Below are positions 7,582 to 14,203 of a stretch of 14,582 nt of DNA, piece by piece. Both the position numbers and the translations under genes were made by a program. Source of the stretch: Limnochordia bacterium (GTDB lineage Bacteria; Bacillota; Limnochordia; Darwinibacteriales; DTU012); assembly GCA_007116995.1 (NCBI GenBank), contig SKHL01000010.1:1-14582 (forward strand), given 5' to 3'. The notes beneath the pieces are model-generated. The model searched no databases, was not told where the DNA came from, and was given only the letters and a program-made list of their open reading frames with translations. Position 1 is the first letter of the stretch. Each line of letters starts with the position of its first letter.

Positions 7582-8201
7582 GCATGCACCCTCCTTTGCC
7601 CATAACGCTTTACTATCTTTCGATATAGCTCTTTCATGGTTTCAAATATAATGTGACCGAGTCGAACACGAAATATACAATGTAGTCGTAATTTAACCAT
7701 TGGCACACCATAGGAAGGTATTATCTGAATTTGAGGCCGATTCAACAGCATACAGCTTTGATTAATCAATCCCATAAGTGAGCTAATCATAATCCACAAA
7801 CATCCTACAGCAATGGCTGTTAAAGATGACTCGCCTGTACTAAATTGGATAGAACAGTCGAATTTATCCACTTCCTTGAGAAAACAAAGCAGTTTACCTA
7901 TTATTGGTTTCAGGTATCGTGGTATTGGAGAGCGCAGCAATTCCATAACGTCAGATACACTTGTCTGGGTATCCACATCAACATCAGTACCACCTTTTTT
8001 CGCACCAACCTCTGCATGGGTTTTCAACCGATTCCCAACCCATTGAATAACAGATATCCTTATCTGCACAGGCAATGAACCGACCCAGATCACGAAGCGT
8101 AAGTCATCGTCTTGATTATGACGATGATACTCAAGCTCCAATGCATAAGGCATTAATAGGATAATCATCGATATACCCACTAGAAAAAGACCGAGTATCA
8201 T
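7578..8201 (-). CDS. DUF2953 membrane-associated protein (YtfI-like)
   Basis: This 207-aa protein fits the DUF2953 family (YtfI in Bacillus subtilis). Residues 2-20 are a hydrophobic N-terminal helix, probably a membrane anchor. A polar segment rich in basic residues and Asp/Thr follows. A second hydrophobic stretch lies at about 127-146 (AIAVGCLWIMISSLMGLI), and the basic C-terminus ends in RKIVKRYGQRRVHA. The family pattern of an N-terminal helix followed by beta-rich segments is visible, but I see no catalytic motif. Its function is unknown. Its fixed pairing with ytfJ suggests a sporulation role, which is an inference. The start is ATG, with TAGGAG seven bases upstream, and it lies 51 bases after scpB. 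Its stop overlaps the ytfJ start by 4 bases. Confidence 0.8.
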   Translation of the reverse strand: MILGLFLVGISMIILLMPYALELEYHRHNQDDDLRFVIWVGSLPVQIRISVIQWVGNRLKTHAEVGAKKGGTDVDVDTQTSVSDVMELLRSPIPRYLKPIIGKLLCFLKEVDKFDCSIQFSTGESSLTAIAVGCLWIMISSLMGLINQSCMLLNRPQIQIIPSYGVPMVKLRLHCIFRVRLGHIIFETMKELYRKIVKRYGQRRVHA

Positions 8202-8252
8202 GGCTTCACTCCTACCATCGCTCGATCTTACTGTTTCTAAAAATCACCTTGC

Positions 8253-8783
8253 TTATTCAACAGTTTCTCCCAATTTTGTAAAATCAGGTCGACTAGGAAG
8301 CTCCTCGAGGGACTTCAGTCCAAAGTGCATGAGAAACTTATCTGTGGTTCCGTACAAGATAGGACGACCAATTCCTTCCCTCCGTCCCATCTCCACTACT
8401 AATTCTCGTTCCATCAAAGTATTAATAGCACTATCAGAACGCACTCCCCGAATCTGCTCAATTTCACTTTTCGTAATCGGTTGCTTGTAAGCAATAATAG
8501 CTAATGCCTCCAGACCCGCCAAAGATAGAGCCGCATTCACTAAGGGGCGGCCTAATTTGTCTATCCAAGGTGCAATTTCTGGTCGAGTTACAAATTGGTA
8601 CCCACCAGCTACATTTCGAATCATAATGGCTTTATCATTAAAGTCTTCCCGAATCCGTTCGATAATTCGCTCAACTAAGACAGGTTCTAATTCCAGTATG
8701 GTCGCTAGATCATGTGCACTAACTGGGTAAGGAGCAGCAAAAATGAGACCCTCTGTGATTTTTTGCGCCTCATCTAACTTCAA
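8253..8783 (-). CDS. scpB: Segregation and condensation protein B
   Basis: This 176-aa protein is ScpB, the winged-helix dimer that binds ScpA and with SMC forms the bacterial condensin needed for chromosome compaction and segregation. There are two winged-helix domains. The first spans about residues 4-75 (EGLIFAAPYPVSAHDLA). The second spans about 85-160 and holds the family signature AIIAYKQPITKSEIEQIRGV at 95-114 and GRPILYGTTDKFLMHFGL. The length is typical. The start is TTG with AGGAGG seven bases upstream, and TTGA is shared with the scpA stop, so the partner proteins are probably translationally coupled at fixed ratio. Fifty-one bases without obvious signals separate it from the DUF2953 gene. 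Confidence 0.97.
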   Translation of the reverse strand: MKLDEAQKITEGLIFAAPYPVSAHDLATILELEPVLVERIIERIREDFNDKAIMIRNVAGGYQFVTRPEIAPWIDKLGRPLVNAALSLAGLEALAIIAYKQPITKSEIEQIRGVRSDSAINTLMERELVVEMGRREGIGRPILYGTTDKFLMHFGLKSLEELPSRPDFTKLGETVE

Positions 8784-9514
8784 GAGATCTCCTCCTCGTA
8801 CTCTGGGTTTATCTGTAAATATATCTCACCAAACTCCCCATCTTGTACAGCTAATATTTCACGCTTACGAACTAACTCTAACACAGCCAAAAAGGTTAGA
8901 ATAACCCAATATCGCTCTTTTACCGTCACAAGTTCCGTAAAGGTCCCTTCCTTTACTGCTAGAAGTCTCTGCCGCACTCTAGCAATACATTCTTGCAGTG
9001 ATACCCGTCTATGGATTTTTTGCACCGGATCCTCATCATCAACCACCTGTAGAACCTGTTCATATAACTTAGCTAATTGATCAATTGAGATATCACCAAT
9101 GAGGTTTGTGTAAATCGGATCCTTCTTTTCTCCCCGACGTACAACGCGGGGATACAGAGTGGCCGTCAGTTGCCACTTATCTACTAAAAGAGTGGAAATC
9201 TCCTTAAAAAATTTATACTCTAGTAAACGTCCAACTAGCTCCTCACGAGGATCCTGCTCATCTTCAGTAGCAACCACTTCAGGATTATGCGGTAATAACA
9301 TCCGCGCCTTGATCTGCAACAAAGTGGCTGCCATCACTAAAAAATCGCCACTAATAACTAGATCCTGTTCTTGCATCTGTTTGAGATACACCAAATATTC
9401 CTGCGCTATTTTGGCGATAGGAATATCTAAAATGTCGATTTCATCGCGCTCTATCAGATTCAGCAATAAATCAAATGGTCCTTCAAAAATCTCTAAACGC
9501 ACTAAATATCCCAT
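8780..9514 (-). CDS. scpA: Segregation and condensation protein A
   Basis: This 244-aa protein is ScpA, the kleisin that bridges the SMC heads and binds ScpB. The N-terminal SMC-neck-binding helices hold the family signature (FEGPFDLLLNLIERDEIDI, near residues 10-28) and VMAATLLQIKARMLLP (about 60-75). An acidic variable middle follows, and then the C-terminal winged helix with WVILTFLAVLELVRKREI. I chose ATG at 9514 because AGGTGG (9520-9525) lies five bases before it. A GTG at 9523 would add three residues but leaves no room for a ribosome-binding site. There are nine bases to the stop of the HD-domain gene, and its own stop overlaps scpB by 4 bases. Confidence 0.96.
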   Translation of the reverse strand: MGYLVRLEIFEGPFDLLLNLIERDEIDILDIPIAKIAQEYLVYLKQMQEQDLVISGDFLVMAATLLQIKARMLLPHNPEVVATEDEQDPREELVGRLLEYKFFKEISTLLVDKWQLTATLYPRVVRRGEKKDPIYTNLIGDISIDQLAKLYEQVLQVVDDEDPVQKIHRRVSLQECIARVRQRLLAVKEGTFTELVTVKERYWVILTFLAVLELVRKREILAVQDGEFGEIYLQINPEYEEEIS

Positions 9515-9519
9515 ACTAA

Positions 9520-9525
9520 CCACCT
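9520..9525 (-). promoter_or_regulatory. Ribosome-binding site that fixes the scpA start
   Basis: AGGTGG, five bases before ATG at 9514, overlaps the TAG stop of the preceding HD-domain gene and includes the competing GTG at 9523. This favours the ATG as the start. Confidence 0.65.
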
Positions 9526-10015
9526 AATTTCTAGAATCAGCCACTGCGAGAAGTCTACTATACCTATCCTTGGGCTGATGATGATCTCGCACCCACTTAA
9601 CTACTACGGGATCTACGCCTATCGATGATAGGATCTGAGCACCGTTTTTGGGGTGTTCAGCCAAAATACGTAGCTGTAAATCCAAGCCAAAATAGCGAAA
9701 AATCTGAAGGCTACTCCAGGTTTCTACCAATACATAGACCACTCGAGCTACAACCCCAACAGATCCCACACTCTTTCCTACATCATGCAACAAGGCTGCT
9801 TGCTGCAGGTGGCGGAGTATAGAATCCGTTAGACCAAGAGAGCTAGCCGCCGATAGAACGGAGTAGGCCGTGTCCAGGCAATGACTCTGATCACATACAG
9901 CCATCCGAAAAAATCCTTCCTGGGCTGGCTTGTCCAACAGATTGTGGATATAGGCTAGATCATGGGGATCCAGCTTTGCAAAGACAGCATTATACAGTTG
10001 TCTAACCCTTCTCAC
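9524..10015 (-). CDS. HD-domain protein, putative metal-dependent phosphohydrolase
   Basis: This 163-aa cytosolic protein has the complete HD-superfamily metal-binding pattern: H45 (QSHCLDTA), H77-D78 (ALLHDVGK), H121 (AEHPKNGAQIL), H145-H146 (VRDHHQP) and D160 (AVADSRN). This arrangement resembles HDIG/HD-GYP-type domains that hydrolyse phosphate esters or cyclic nucleotides, but the GYP triplet is absent and there is no attached sensor domain. Substrate and role are unknown. The start is GTG, overlapping the protease stop by 4 bases (GTGA). The ribosome-binding site is poor (CTGGG), so it is probably translated by coupling. An HD-domain gene at this place before scpA occurs in related Clostridia, which suggests a real but undefined link to the segregation genes or the membrane protease. 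Confidence 0.8.
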   Translation of the reverse strand: MRRVRQLYNAVFAKLDPHDLAYIHNLLDKPAQEGFFRMAVCDQSHCLDTAYSVLSAASSLGLTDSILRHLQQAALLHDVGKSVGSVGVVARVVYVLVETWSSLQIFRYFGLDLQLRILAEHPKNGAQILSSIGVDPVVVKWVRDHHQPKDRYSRLLAVADSRN

Positions 10016-10629
10016 AGATTAAACCCAGATATGAGCAACAATAGGAAGTGAAAAATGGGACTTAGAATAACCTGAGCCATCCCTGTCATCAGTAATAATA
10101 TCAGCAACAGAGGTCCAAATTGGGCAATACTCTCATATCGATATTGATATCGCCCAGGTAATAGACCACCAAGAACTTTTGAACCATCTAAGGGTGGCAA
10201 AGGCAAGAGATTAAATGCTGCCAATCCAAGATTAAGTTGGACATTAATGGATAAAAAGGTAGCCACTGTTCGAGCGACTGCGATGTTAGGTAAAATCATT
10301 TGCGGAACAAACTGCAATAATGTATAAAAAAACCAAGCAAGCGTAATATTGGATAAAGGACCTGCGATAGCCACCAAAATCATACCCTTATTTCGATCCG
10401 TAAAATATTGGGCATTAATCATCACGGGTTTTGCCCAACCAAAACGAAAAACTAATAGCATTAGAGCTCCTAAGGGATCAAGGTGAGCGAGAGGATTTAA
10501 GGTGAGCCTTCCTTGATACTTTGGTGTAGGATCCCCTAAACGATAAGCAACAATACCATGGGCATATTCATGAACAGAAATGGCGAACAACAGTGCTGGA
10601 ATCAGATAAACAAACTGTTCAATCTGCAA
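10012..10629 (-). CDS. Site-2 protease family membrane metalloprotease (M50)
   Basis: This 205-aa integral membrane zinc protease belongs to the small M50/YwhC-like group of site-2 proteases. The zinc motif HEYAH (residues 20-24) lies in the first membrane helix. The second zinc aspartate lies in NLLPLPPLDGSK (about 140-151), the family NPxPDG-type motif. Further helices are visible at about 48-62, 82-107 and 160-203. There is no PDZ domain, unlike RseP/RasP, and the substrate is unknown. I moved the start to TTG at 10629, because AAAGGGGG (10637-10644) is seven bases away. The upstream TTG at 10635 is only one base from it. It lies sixteen bases after lysA and shares GTGA with the HD-domain gene. 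Confidence 0.92.
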   Translation of the reverse strand: MQIEQFVYLIPALLFAISVHEYAHGIVAYRLGDPTPKYQGRLTLNPLAHLDPLGALMLLVFRFGWAKPVMINAQYFTDRNKGMILVAIAGPLSNITLAWFFYTLLQFVPQMILPNIAVARTVATFLSINVQLNLGLAAFNLLPLPPLDGSKVLGGLLPGRYQYRYESIAQFGPLLLILLLMTGMAQVILSPIFHFLLLLISGFNL

Positions 10630-10636
10630 ATGCAAT

Positions 10637-10644
10637 CCCCCTTT
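10637..10644 (-). promoter_or_regulatory. Ribosome-binding site that decides between two TTG starts of the M50 gene
   Basis: AAAGGGGG is followed by two in-frame TTG codons, at 10635 (one base away) and 10629 (seven bases away). Spacing strongly favours the second. No ATG is available in this region. Confidence 0.7.
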
Positions 10645-10645
10645 A

Positions 10646-11971
10646 TTACTTAATAACCGTCGAATCTGTAACCCACCGGGCCGGAATGGAGTGTAACCGG
10701 ACCAAATCAGCGTAGGTTTCTCGTTCTACTAAAATATCACTACTACCTTTGTACACGGTAACCACAGCTAATCTCGGCAGTTGATTATAGTTACTAGCCA
10801 TCGAATAATTATAGGCTCCGGTTGATAAAATAGCAAGAATATCTCCTGCTTCAAGAGTTGGTAATGGAGCATCATGAACGAGCATGTCGCCAGACTCGCA
10901 GCATTTACCTGCAATCGTATATATCTTATCTGCTGTCTTATTGGCCTTATTAGCAGCGATAACATGATACTTCGCTTGGTATAAGGCAACTCTCGGATTA
11001 TCTCCCATCCCTCCATCCACGGAAGCATAGGTGCGGATTCCAGGAATTTCTTTAATCGCTCCAACCTGGTAGATGGTAGTACCTGCTTCTCCCACTAAGG
11101 AGCGTCCTGGCTCGATCATAATTTTAGGAACTGGAATTTGGTATTTATTTGTAGCTTGCTTTACACTCGTGACCAATAAATCGCCAAATTCGGCAATAGA
11201 TACAGGCTCATCATCTATGGTATGGCGGACTCCTAAGCCACCACCTAAATCCAATTCATGCAACTGTATTCCATTTCTCAATACCTGGGCCAAGAACTGA
11301 ACCATTAGGTCAATAGCCACGTCAAAGCAGGAAATATCAAATATCTGGGAGCCAATATGACAATGAACACCCCTTAGGTCTATTCCCGGAAGAGTATCAG
11401 CTAACTGCACTACAGCTAAAGCTTGCTCACTCTGCATTCCAATGCCAAACTTAGAGTCCAACTGACCAGTTTGAATATAAGAATGGGTATGAGCCTCTAC
11501 ACCAGGAGTAACCCGTAATAGTATTTTCGCTCTAATACCCATTTCTTGGGCAAAATTGGATACTAGATTAAGCTCTTGGATATTATCCACTACAATACGG
11601 CCAACCCCGGCTTGAAGAGCCATTTTAAGTTCATCTGATGATTTATTATTACCATGGAAATAAATTCGACCAGCTGGAAATTCGGCTTGGAGCGCAGTAT
11701 ACAGCTCACCCCCACTAACCACATCTAAACTAAGTCCCAGAGAATCCAAGAGACGACACATCCCCACCGTTAAAAAAGCTTTTCCTGCGAAAATCACTTC
11801 ACTATCTGGTAGCTCTTGTAAGCAGGCTGTGTATTCCTCCGCTTTCTTTACGACAGTCTCTTCATCAAAAATATATAATGGTGTTCCATATTGTTTTGCC
11901 AATTCCACCACATCACAGCCACCGATCTCTAGATAGCCATTAGTGTTAACCTTCATGGTCCCTGTCTTCAA
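10646..11971 (-). CDS. lysA: Diaminopimelate decarboxylase
   Basis: This 441-aa PLP enzyme of the fold-III (alanine racemase-like) family decarboxylates meso-diaminopimelate to L-lysine, the last step of lysine synthesis. The PLP lysine is K64 in FAGKAF. HGNNKS is at about 106-111, HCHIGSQ at 203-209 and the PLP-phosphate-binding GGG at 243-245. EPGRS is at 287-291, the substrate-side CES at 358-360 and the active-site tyrosine Y387 in GAYNYSMAS. All are as in LysA rather than in arginine or ornithine decarboxylases. The start is TTG at 11971, eight bases after GGAGG. An ATG at 11956 would lack a good ribosome-binding site. It is first in an operon with the M50 protease and scpAB, behind its own promoter and a structured leader. 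No other lysine gene is visible nearby. Confidence 0.96.
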   Translation of the reverse strand: MKTGTMKVNTNGYLEIGGCDVVELAKQYGTPLYIFDEETVVKKAEEYTACLQELPDSEVIFAGKAFLTVGMCRLLDSLGLSLDVVSGGELYTALQAEFPAGRIYFHGNNKSSDELKMALQAGVGRIVVDNIQELNLVSNFAQEMGIRAKILLRVTPGVEAHTHSYIQTGQLDSKFGIGMQSEQALAVVQLADTLPGIDLRGVHCHIGSQIFDISCFDVAIDLMVQFLAQVLRNGIQLHELDLGGGLGVRHTIDDEPVSIAEFGDLLVTSVKQATNKYQIPVPKIMIEPGRSLVGEAGTTIYQVGAIKEIPGIRTYASVDGGMGDNPRVALYQAKYHVIAANKANKTADKIYTIAGKCCESGDMLVHDAPLPTLEAGDILAILSTGAYNYSMASNYNQLPRLAVVTVYKGSSDILVERETYADLVRLHSIPARWVTDSTVIK

Positions 11972-11979
11972 TCATTCAT

Positions 11980-12072
11980 CCTCCGTTCTATCAATGTCAC
12001 AAACCCCGCAATAAAACCTCAACGAAAGAAGCACAGAGTTGCCTCTTACGATGGAGTTATAAACGGGGTCTG
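11980..12072 (-). ncRNA. Possible structured 5' leader of lysA
   Basis: The leader from the predicted transcript start (about 12071) to the lysA start is about 100 nt. Its 5' end (12072-12064) can pair with 12008-12000 in a 9-bp closing stem with one G-U pair and a core of ACCCCG with CGGGGU. Inside lies AGAG-GCAA-CUCU (12046-12035), a short hairpin with a GNRA tetraloop, and a weaker CUUC/GAGG hairpin (12031-12017). The lysA GGAGG follows at 11984-11980, outside the closing stem. It does not look like the lysine riboswitch, which is much longer, nor like a T-box. No U-rich terminator hairpin is seen. Function is unproven. Confidence 0.35.
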
Positions 12073-12086
12073 ATAATATTTTATCA
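12071..12086. promoter_or_regulatory. Dyad over the lysA -10 region, candidate operator
   Basis: TGATAA and TTATCA are perfect 6-base inverted arms around 4 bases, and they cover the -10 hexamer up to the likely transcript start. The position would suit a repressor, but the sequence is AT-rich and the dyad could be chance. No regulator gene is nearby. Confidence 0.35.
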
Positions 12087-12106
12087 CAATGATTATGAAA
12101 TGGCAA
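12078..12106 (-). promoter_or_regulatory. Predicted sigma-A promoter of the lysA-ytfJ operon
   Basis: On the minus strand, TTGCCA (12101-12106) and TAAAAT (12078-12083) are separated by exactly 17 bases. TG one base before the -10 forms an extended -10 element. Each hexamer is close to consensus (TTGCCA 5 of 6, TAAAAT 5 of 6). The transcript start is expected near 12071. The promoter lies in the only intergenic space of the window longer than 100 bases. Confidence 0.75.
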
Positions 12107-12120
12107 TACGAAATGGCGAA

Positions 12121-13116
12121 TTACACCACCACCGGAATATCTTCGAGTTTCATCTCTTGCTTAATAGCAAACTTCCCACAACGGGAACCCCAGATGGCAA
12201 TGGAACGGCCATCTTTTATTATATTAATTATCTCACAATGATTTGGACAGTCTTCACACTCAAAACTAGTGGTTTGGTAGGTGCTTTCTGCCATGGAAAA
12301 ACCCAAAAAGTGTGATTGGTTACCACGTGCGATAAATTCTTTACTTAAAATCGCAGCTCCGAGGGCCCCCATTACATCAAAATGCTCGGGTACATGGACA
12401 TCCATCGATAGGGCCTCTTTAAAGGCCTTACGCATTCCTTGATTTGCTGCTACACCTCCTTGAAATACTATGGGGTCAGCGATCTCCTTGCCTTTACCCA
12501 CATTGTTAAGATAATTACGGACCATCGCAGTACATAGTCCGGCTAAAATGTCTGGTAGCCCATGGCCTAGCTGTTGTTTATGAATCATGTCTGATTCAGC
12601 AAATACTGTACAACGACCAGCTATACGCACTGGGTGTCCACTTTTGAGGGCAATTTCCCCAAAATCCTCAATGGGAATATTTAATCGCGATGCTTGCTGG
12701 TCGAGAAAGGAACCGGTCCCTGCAGCACAAACAGTATTCATGGCAAAATCAGTTACAACCCCATCACGCAGTAGGATGATTTTCGAATCTTGCCCACCGA
12801 TTTCTAAAATTGTCCGCACTACTGCTATTTCATGAGATGCAGCCACCGCATGGGCTGTAATTTCATTTTTGGTGACATCAGCTCCCACCATCACTTCTGC
12901 TAGTTGCCGTGCACTTCCTGTGGCTCCAACTCCAAGCACATCCCAATTGCTTGCTTTTCCCAATTGGGCCATCCCTTGGGTTAAAGCCGTAATAGGTTGG
13001 CCTTGCGTGCGCAAATATATCTTCTTAACTAATTTCAGCGTATCACCATCTAACAAAACTAAATTTGTACTTACTGAGCCTAAATCAACTCCCAGATAGA
13101 CACGATGTGGTTTCAT
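12121..13116 (-). CDS. Acyl-CoA dehydratase activase-like ATPase (BadF/BadG/BcrA/BcrD, COG1924)
   Basis: This 331-aa ASKHA-fold protein is related to HgdC, the ATP-driven one-electron donor that starts radical 2-hydroxyacyl-CoA dehydratases. The phosphate-1 motif GVDLGSVSTN is at 9-18. The family segments GADVTKNEITAHA (78-90) and EIGGQDSK (105-112) and the adenosine-region GGVAANQGMRKAF are present. C130 (NTVCAAGTGSF) and C169 (GRCTVFAESD) are 39 residues apart, as in the HgdC pair C127/C166 that hold a [4Fe-4S] cluster between two subunits. Unlike HgdC (about 260 aa), it carries a C-terminal tail with C297, C300, C304 and C323 (CEDCPNHC, then SRCG), a possible second metal site. The start is ATG at 13116, with AAGGAGG twelve bases upstream; a TTG at 13119 is also possible. 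It overlaps the COG3581 gene by 32 bases. Confidence 0.88.
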   Translation of the reverse strand: MKPHRVYLGVDLGSVSTNLVLLDGDTLKLVKKIYLRTQGQPITALTQGMAQLGKASNWDVLGVGATGSARQLAEVMVGADVTKNEITAHAVAASHEIAVVRTILEIGGQDSKIILLRDGVVTDFAMNTVCAAGTGSFLDQQASRLNIPIEDFGEIALKSGHPVRIAGRCTVFAESDMIHKQQLGHGLPDILAGLCTAMVRNYLNNVGKGKEIADPIVFQGGVAANQGMRKAFKEALSMDVHVPEHFDVMGALGAAILSKEFIARGNQSHFLGFSMAESTYQTTSFECEDCPNHCEIINIIKDGRSIAIWGSRCGKFAIKQEMKLEDIPVVV

Positions 13117-14203
13117 CAATTTGTTTTTCCTCCTTACAATTGCGTTCAAGCAAATCGACAAACGCCTCGATTCGCGTTTGAAACCCTGCCTCTCCTGTAT
13201 GCTCATCTACAACTAACGACATAATAGGTATCTTAAAATCATAGCTTACATGGCTTAGTACACTCTGAGCCACAATTTCCGGCATACAGGTGAAGGGAAG
13301 GATATGAATTACTCCATCGTACTTCTCTTCTGCTAACATAACTGCATGAGCCACAGATTCTAGACCATGTCCACCGACGAATCCTCGCAGATACCCTTTG
13401 GCTTTCTGCCGCAAGAAATCGTCTTTATATAAACGTAGTGAGTTTAATATCAAATGATGCTTAATCCACTCTACCAGGTTAATAGTTCGTTTGATTTCCA
13501 CACCAAGATGACCTAATCGTTCTTCTAAGTCTAGATTAACAAAGGGTTCTAGAACAGTATAGATTTCACCCACAATACCAATCTTAAGAGGATTTCCGGC
13601 TCGAACGGCCAAAGAACGGATATGGTCACACTCTAACTGACCAAGCTCACGAATACCACGGACCGTAGATGTACTTCGTAGTCGCCACAACGCACCCTCT
13701 AGAGCTTGGCTAGTTTGTCCTTGGATCGCCTCACGCGGTCTTGAAACATGAGTGATTTGCTCTAAGGACTCTGCAACTTTCAGCTTTTCCCAAGCGAATT
13801 GGGCCCCTCGCGTAAAGGAGCGGATCCCTTTTGTAGCAAAAAGCCGGCTTAATTGTGCACGGAATTTGGGAAAGTTTTCTTTTGGCGGCTCAAGCACAAT
13901 GATCTCTATATCCTTACACAAATCAGTGAGGATCTCGCGCTGAACCTCAGCGTAATAACCAAAACGACAGGGACCAGAACCCCCTGCCATGATAATTCCT
14001 TCTGCTCCCAGCTCAATAGCCTCTAAAAAATTACCGATGTTAATTTTCAGTGGAAGACAAGCTGACTCTGGACTGTATTTCGTCCCTAAATTTAATGTTC
14101 GTTTTGTGCAAGTTGGTGGAACAATTACTTCATGTCCCATCTCTAGTAAGAGTGCTTCTAGGGCAATATAGCAATTCCCCATGTGGGGTATGGTCAATCG
14201 CAC
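13085..14203 (-). CDS. Acyl-CoA dehydratase activase-related protein (COG3581 type)
   Basis: This 372-aa protein belongs to the family of activase-associated proteins distantly related to 2-hydroxyacyl-CoA dehydratase subunits, as COG3580/DUF2229 proteins also are. It starts with IPHMGNCYIALEALL, the family beginning. Conserved cysteines include C11, C32, C49 (YSPESACLPLK) and C79 (GGSGPCRFGYYAEVQREIL). A second conserved half has GIVGEIYTVLEPFVNLDLE (209-227), C316 (FTCMPEI) and DEHTGEAGFQTRIEAF near 343-358. The cysteines suggest an iron-sulfur protein, but cluster type and activity are not known for the family. The start is GTG, with AGGAGG seven to eight bases upstream. It overlaps the preceding gene by 74 bases and the activase by 32, so the three proteins are very probably made together and act as a complex. 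Confidence 0.85.
   Translation of the reverse strand: MRLTIPHMGNCYIALEALLLEMGHEVIVPPTCTKRTLNLGTKYSPESACLPLKINIGNFLEAIELGAEGIIMAGGSGPCRFGYYAEVQREILTDLCKDIEIIVLEPPKENFPKFRAQLSRLFATKGIRSFTRGAQFAWEKLKVAESLEQITHVSRPREAIQGQTSQALEGALWRLRSTSTVRGIRELGQLECDHIRSLAVRAGNPLKIGIVGEIYTVLEPFVNLDLEERLGHLGVEIKRTINLVEWIKHHLILNSLRLYKDDFLRQKAKGYLRGFVGGHGLESVAHAVMLAEEKYDGVIHILPFTCMPEIVAQSVLSHVSYDFKIPIMSLVVDEHTGEAGFQTRIEAFVDLLERNCKEEKQIDETTSCLSGS

Noticed and set aside
10768..11064. Minus-strand open frame of 98 codons inside lysA
   Set aside because: It lies in another frame of a well-conserved lysA region and is a shadow of that gene.
11972..12120. Lysine riboswitch or T-box before lysA
   Set aside because: The leader is only about 100 nt, the long five-helix L-box core is not visible, and there is no T-box sequence or terminator/antiterminator pair.
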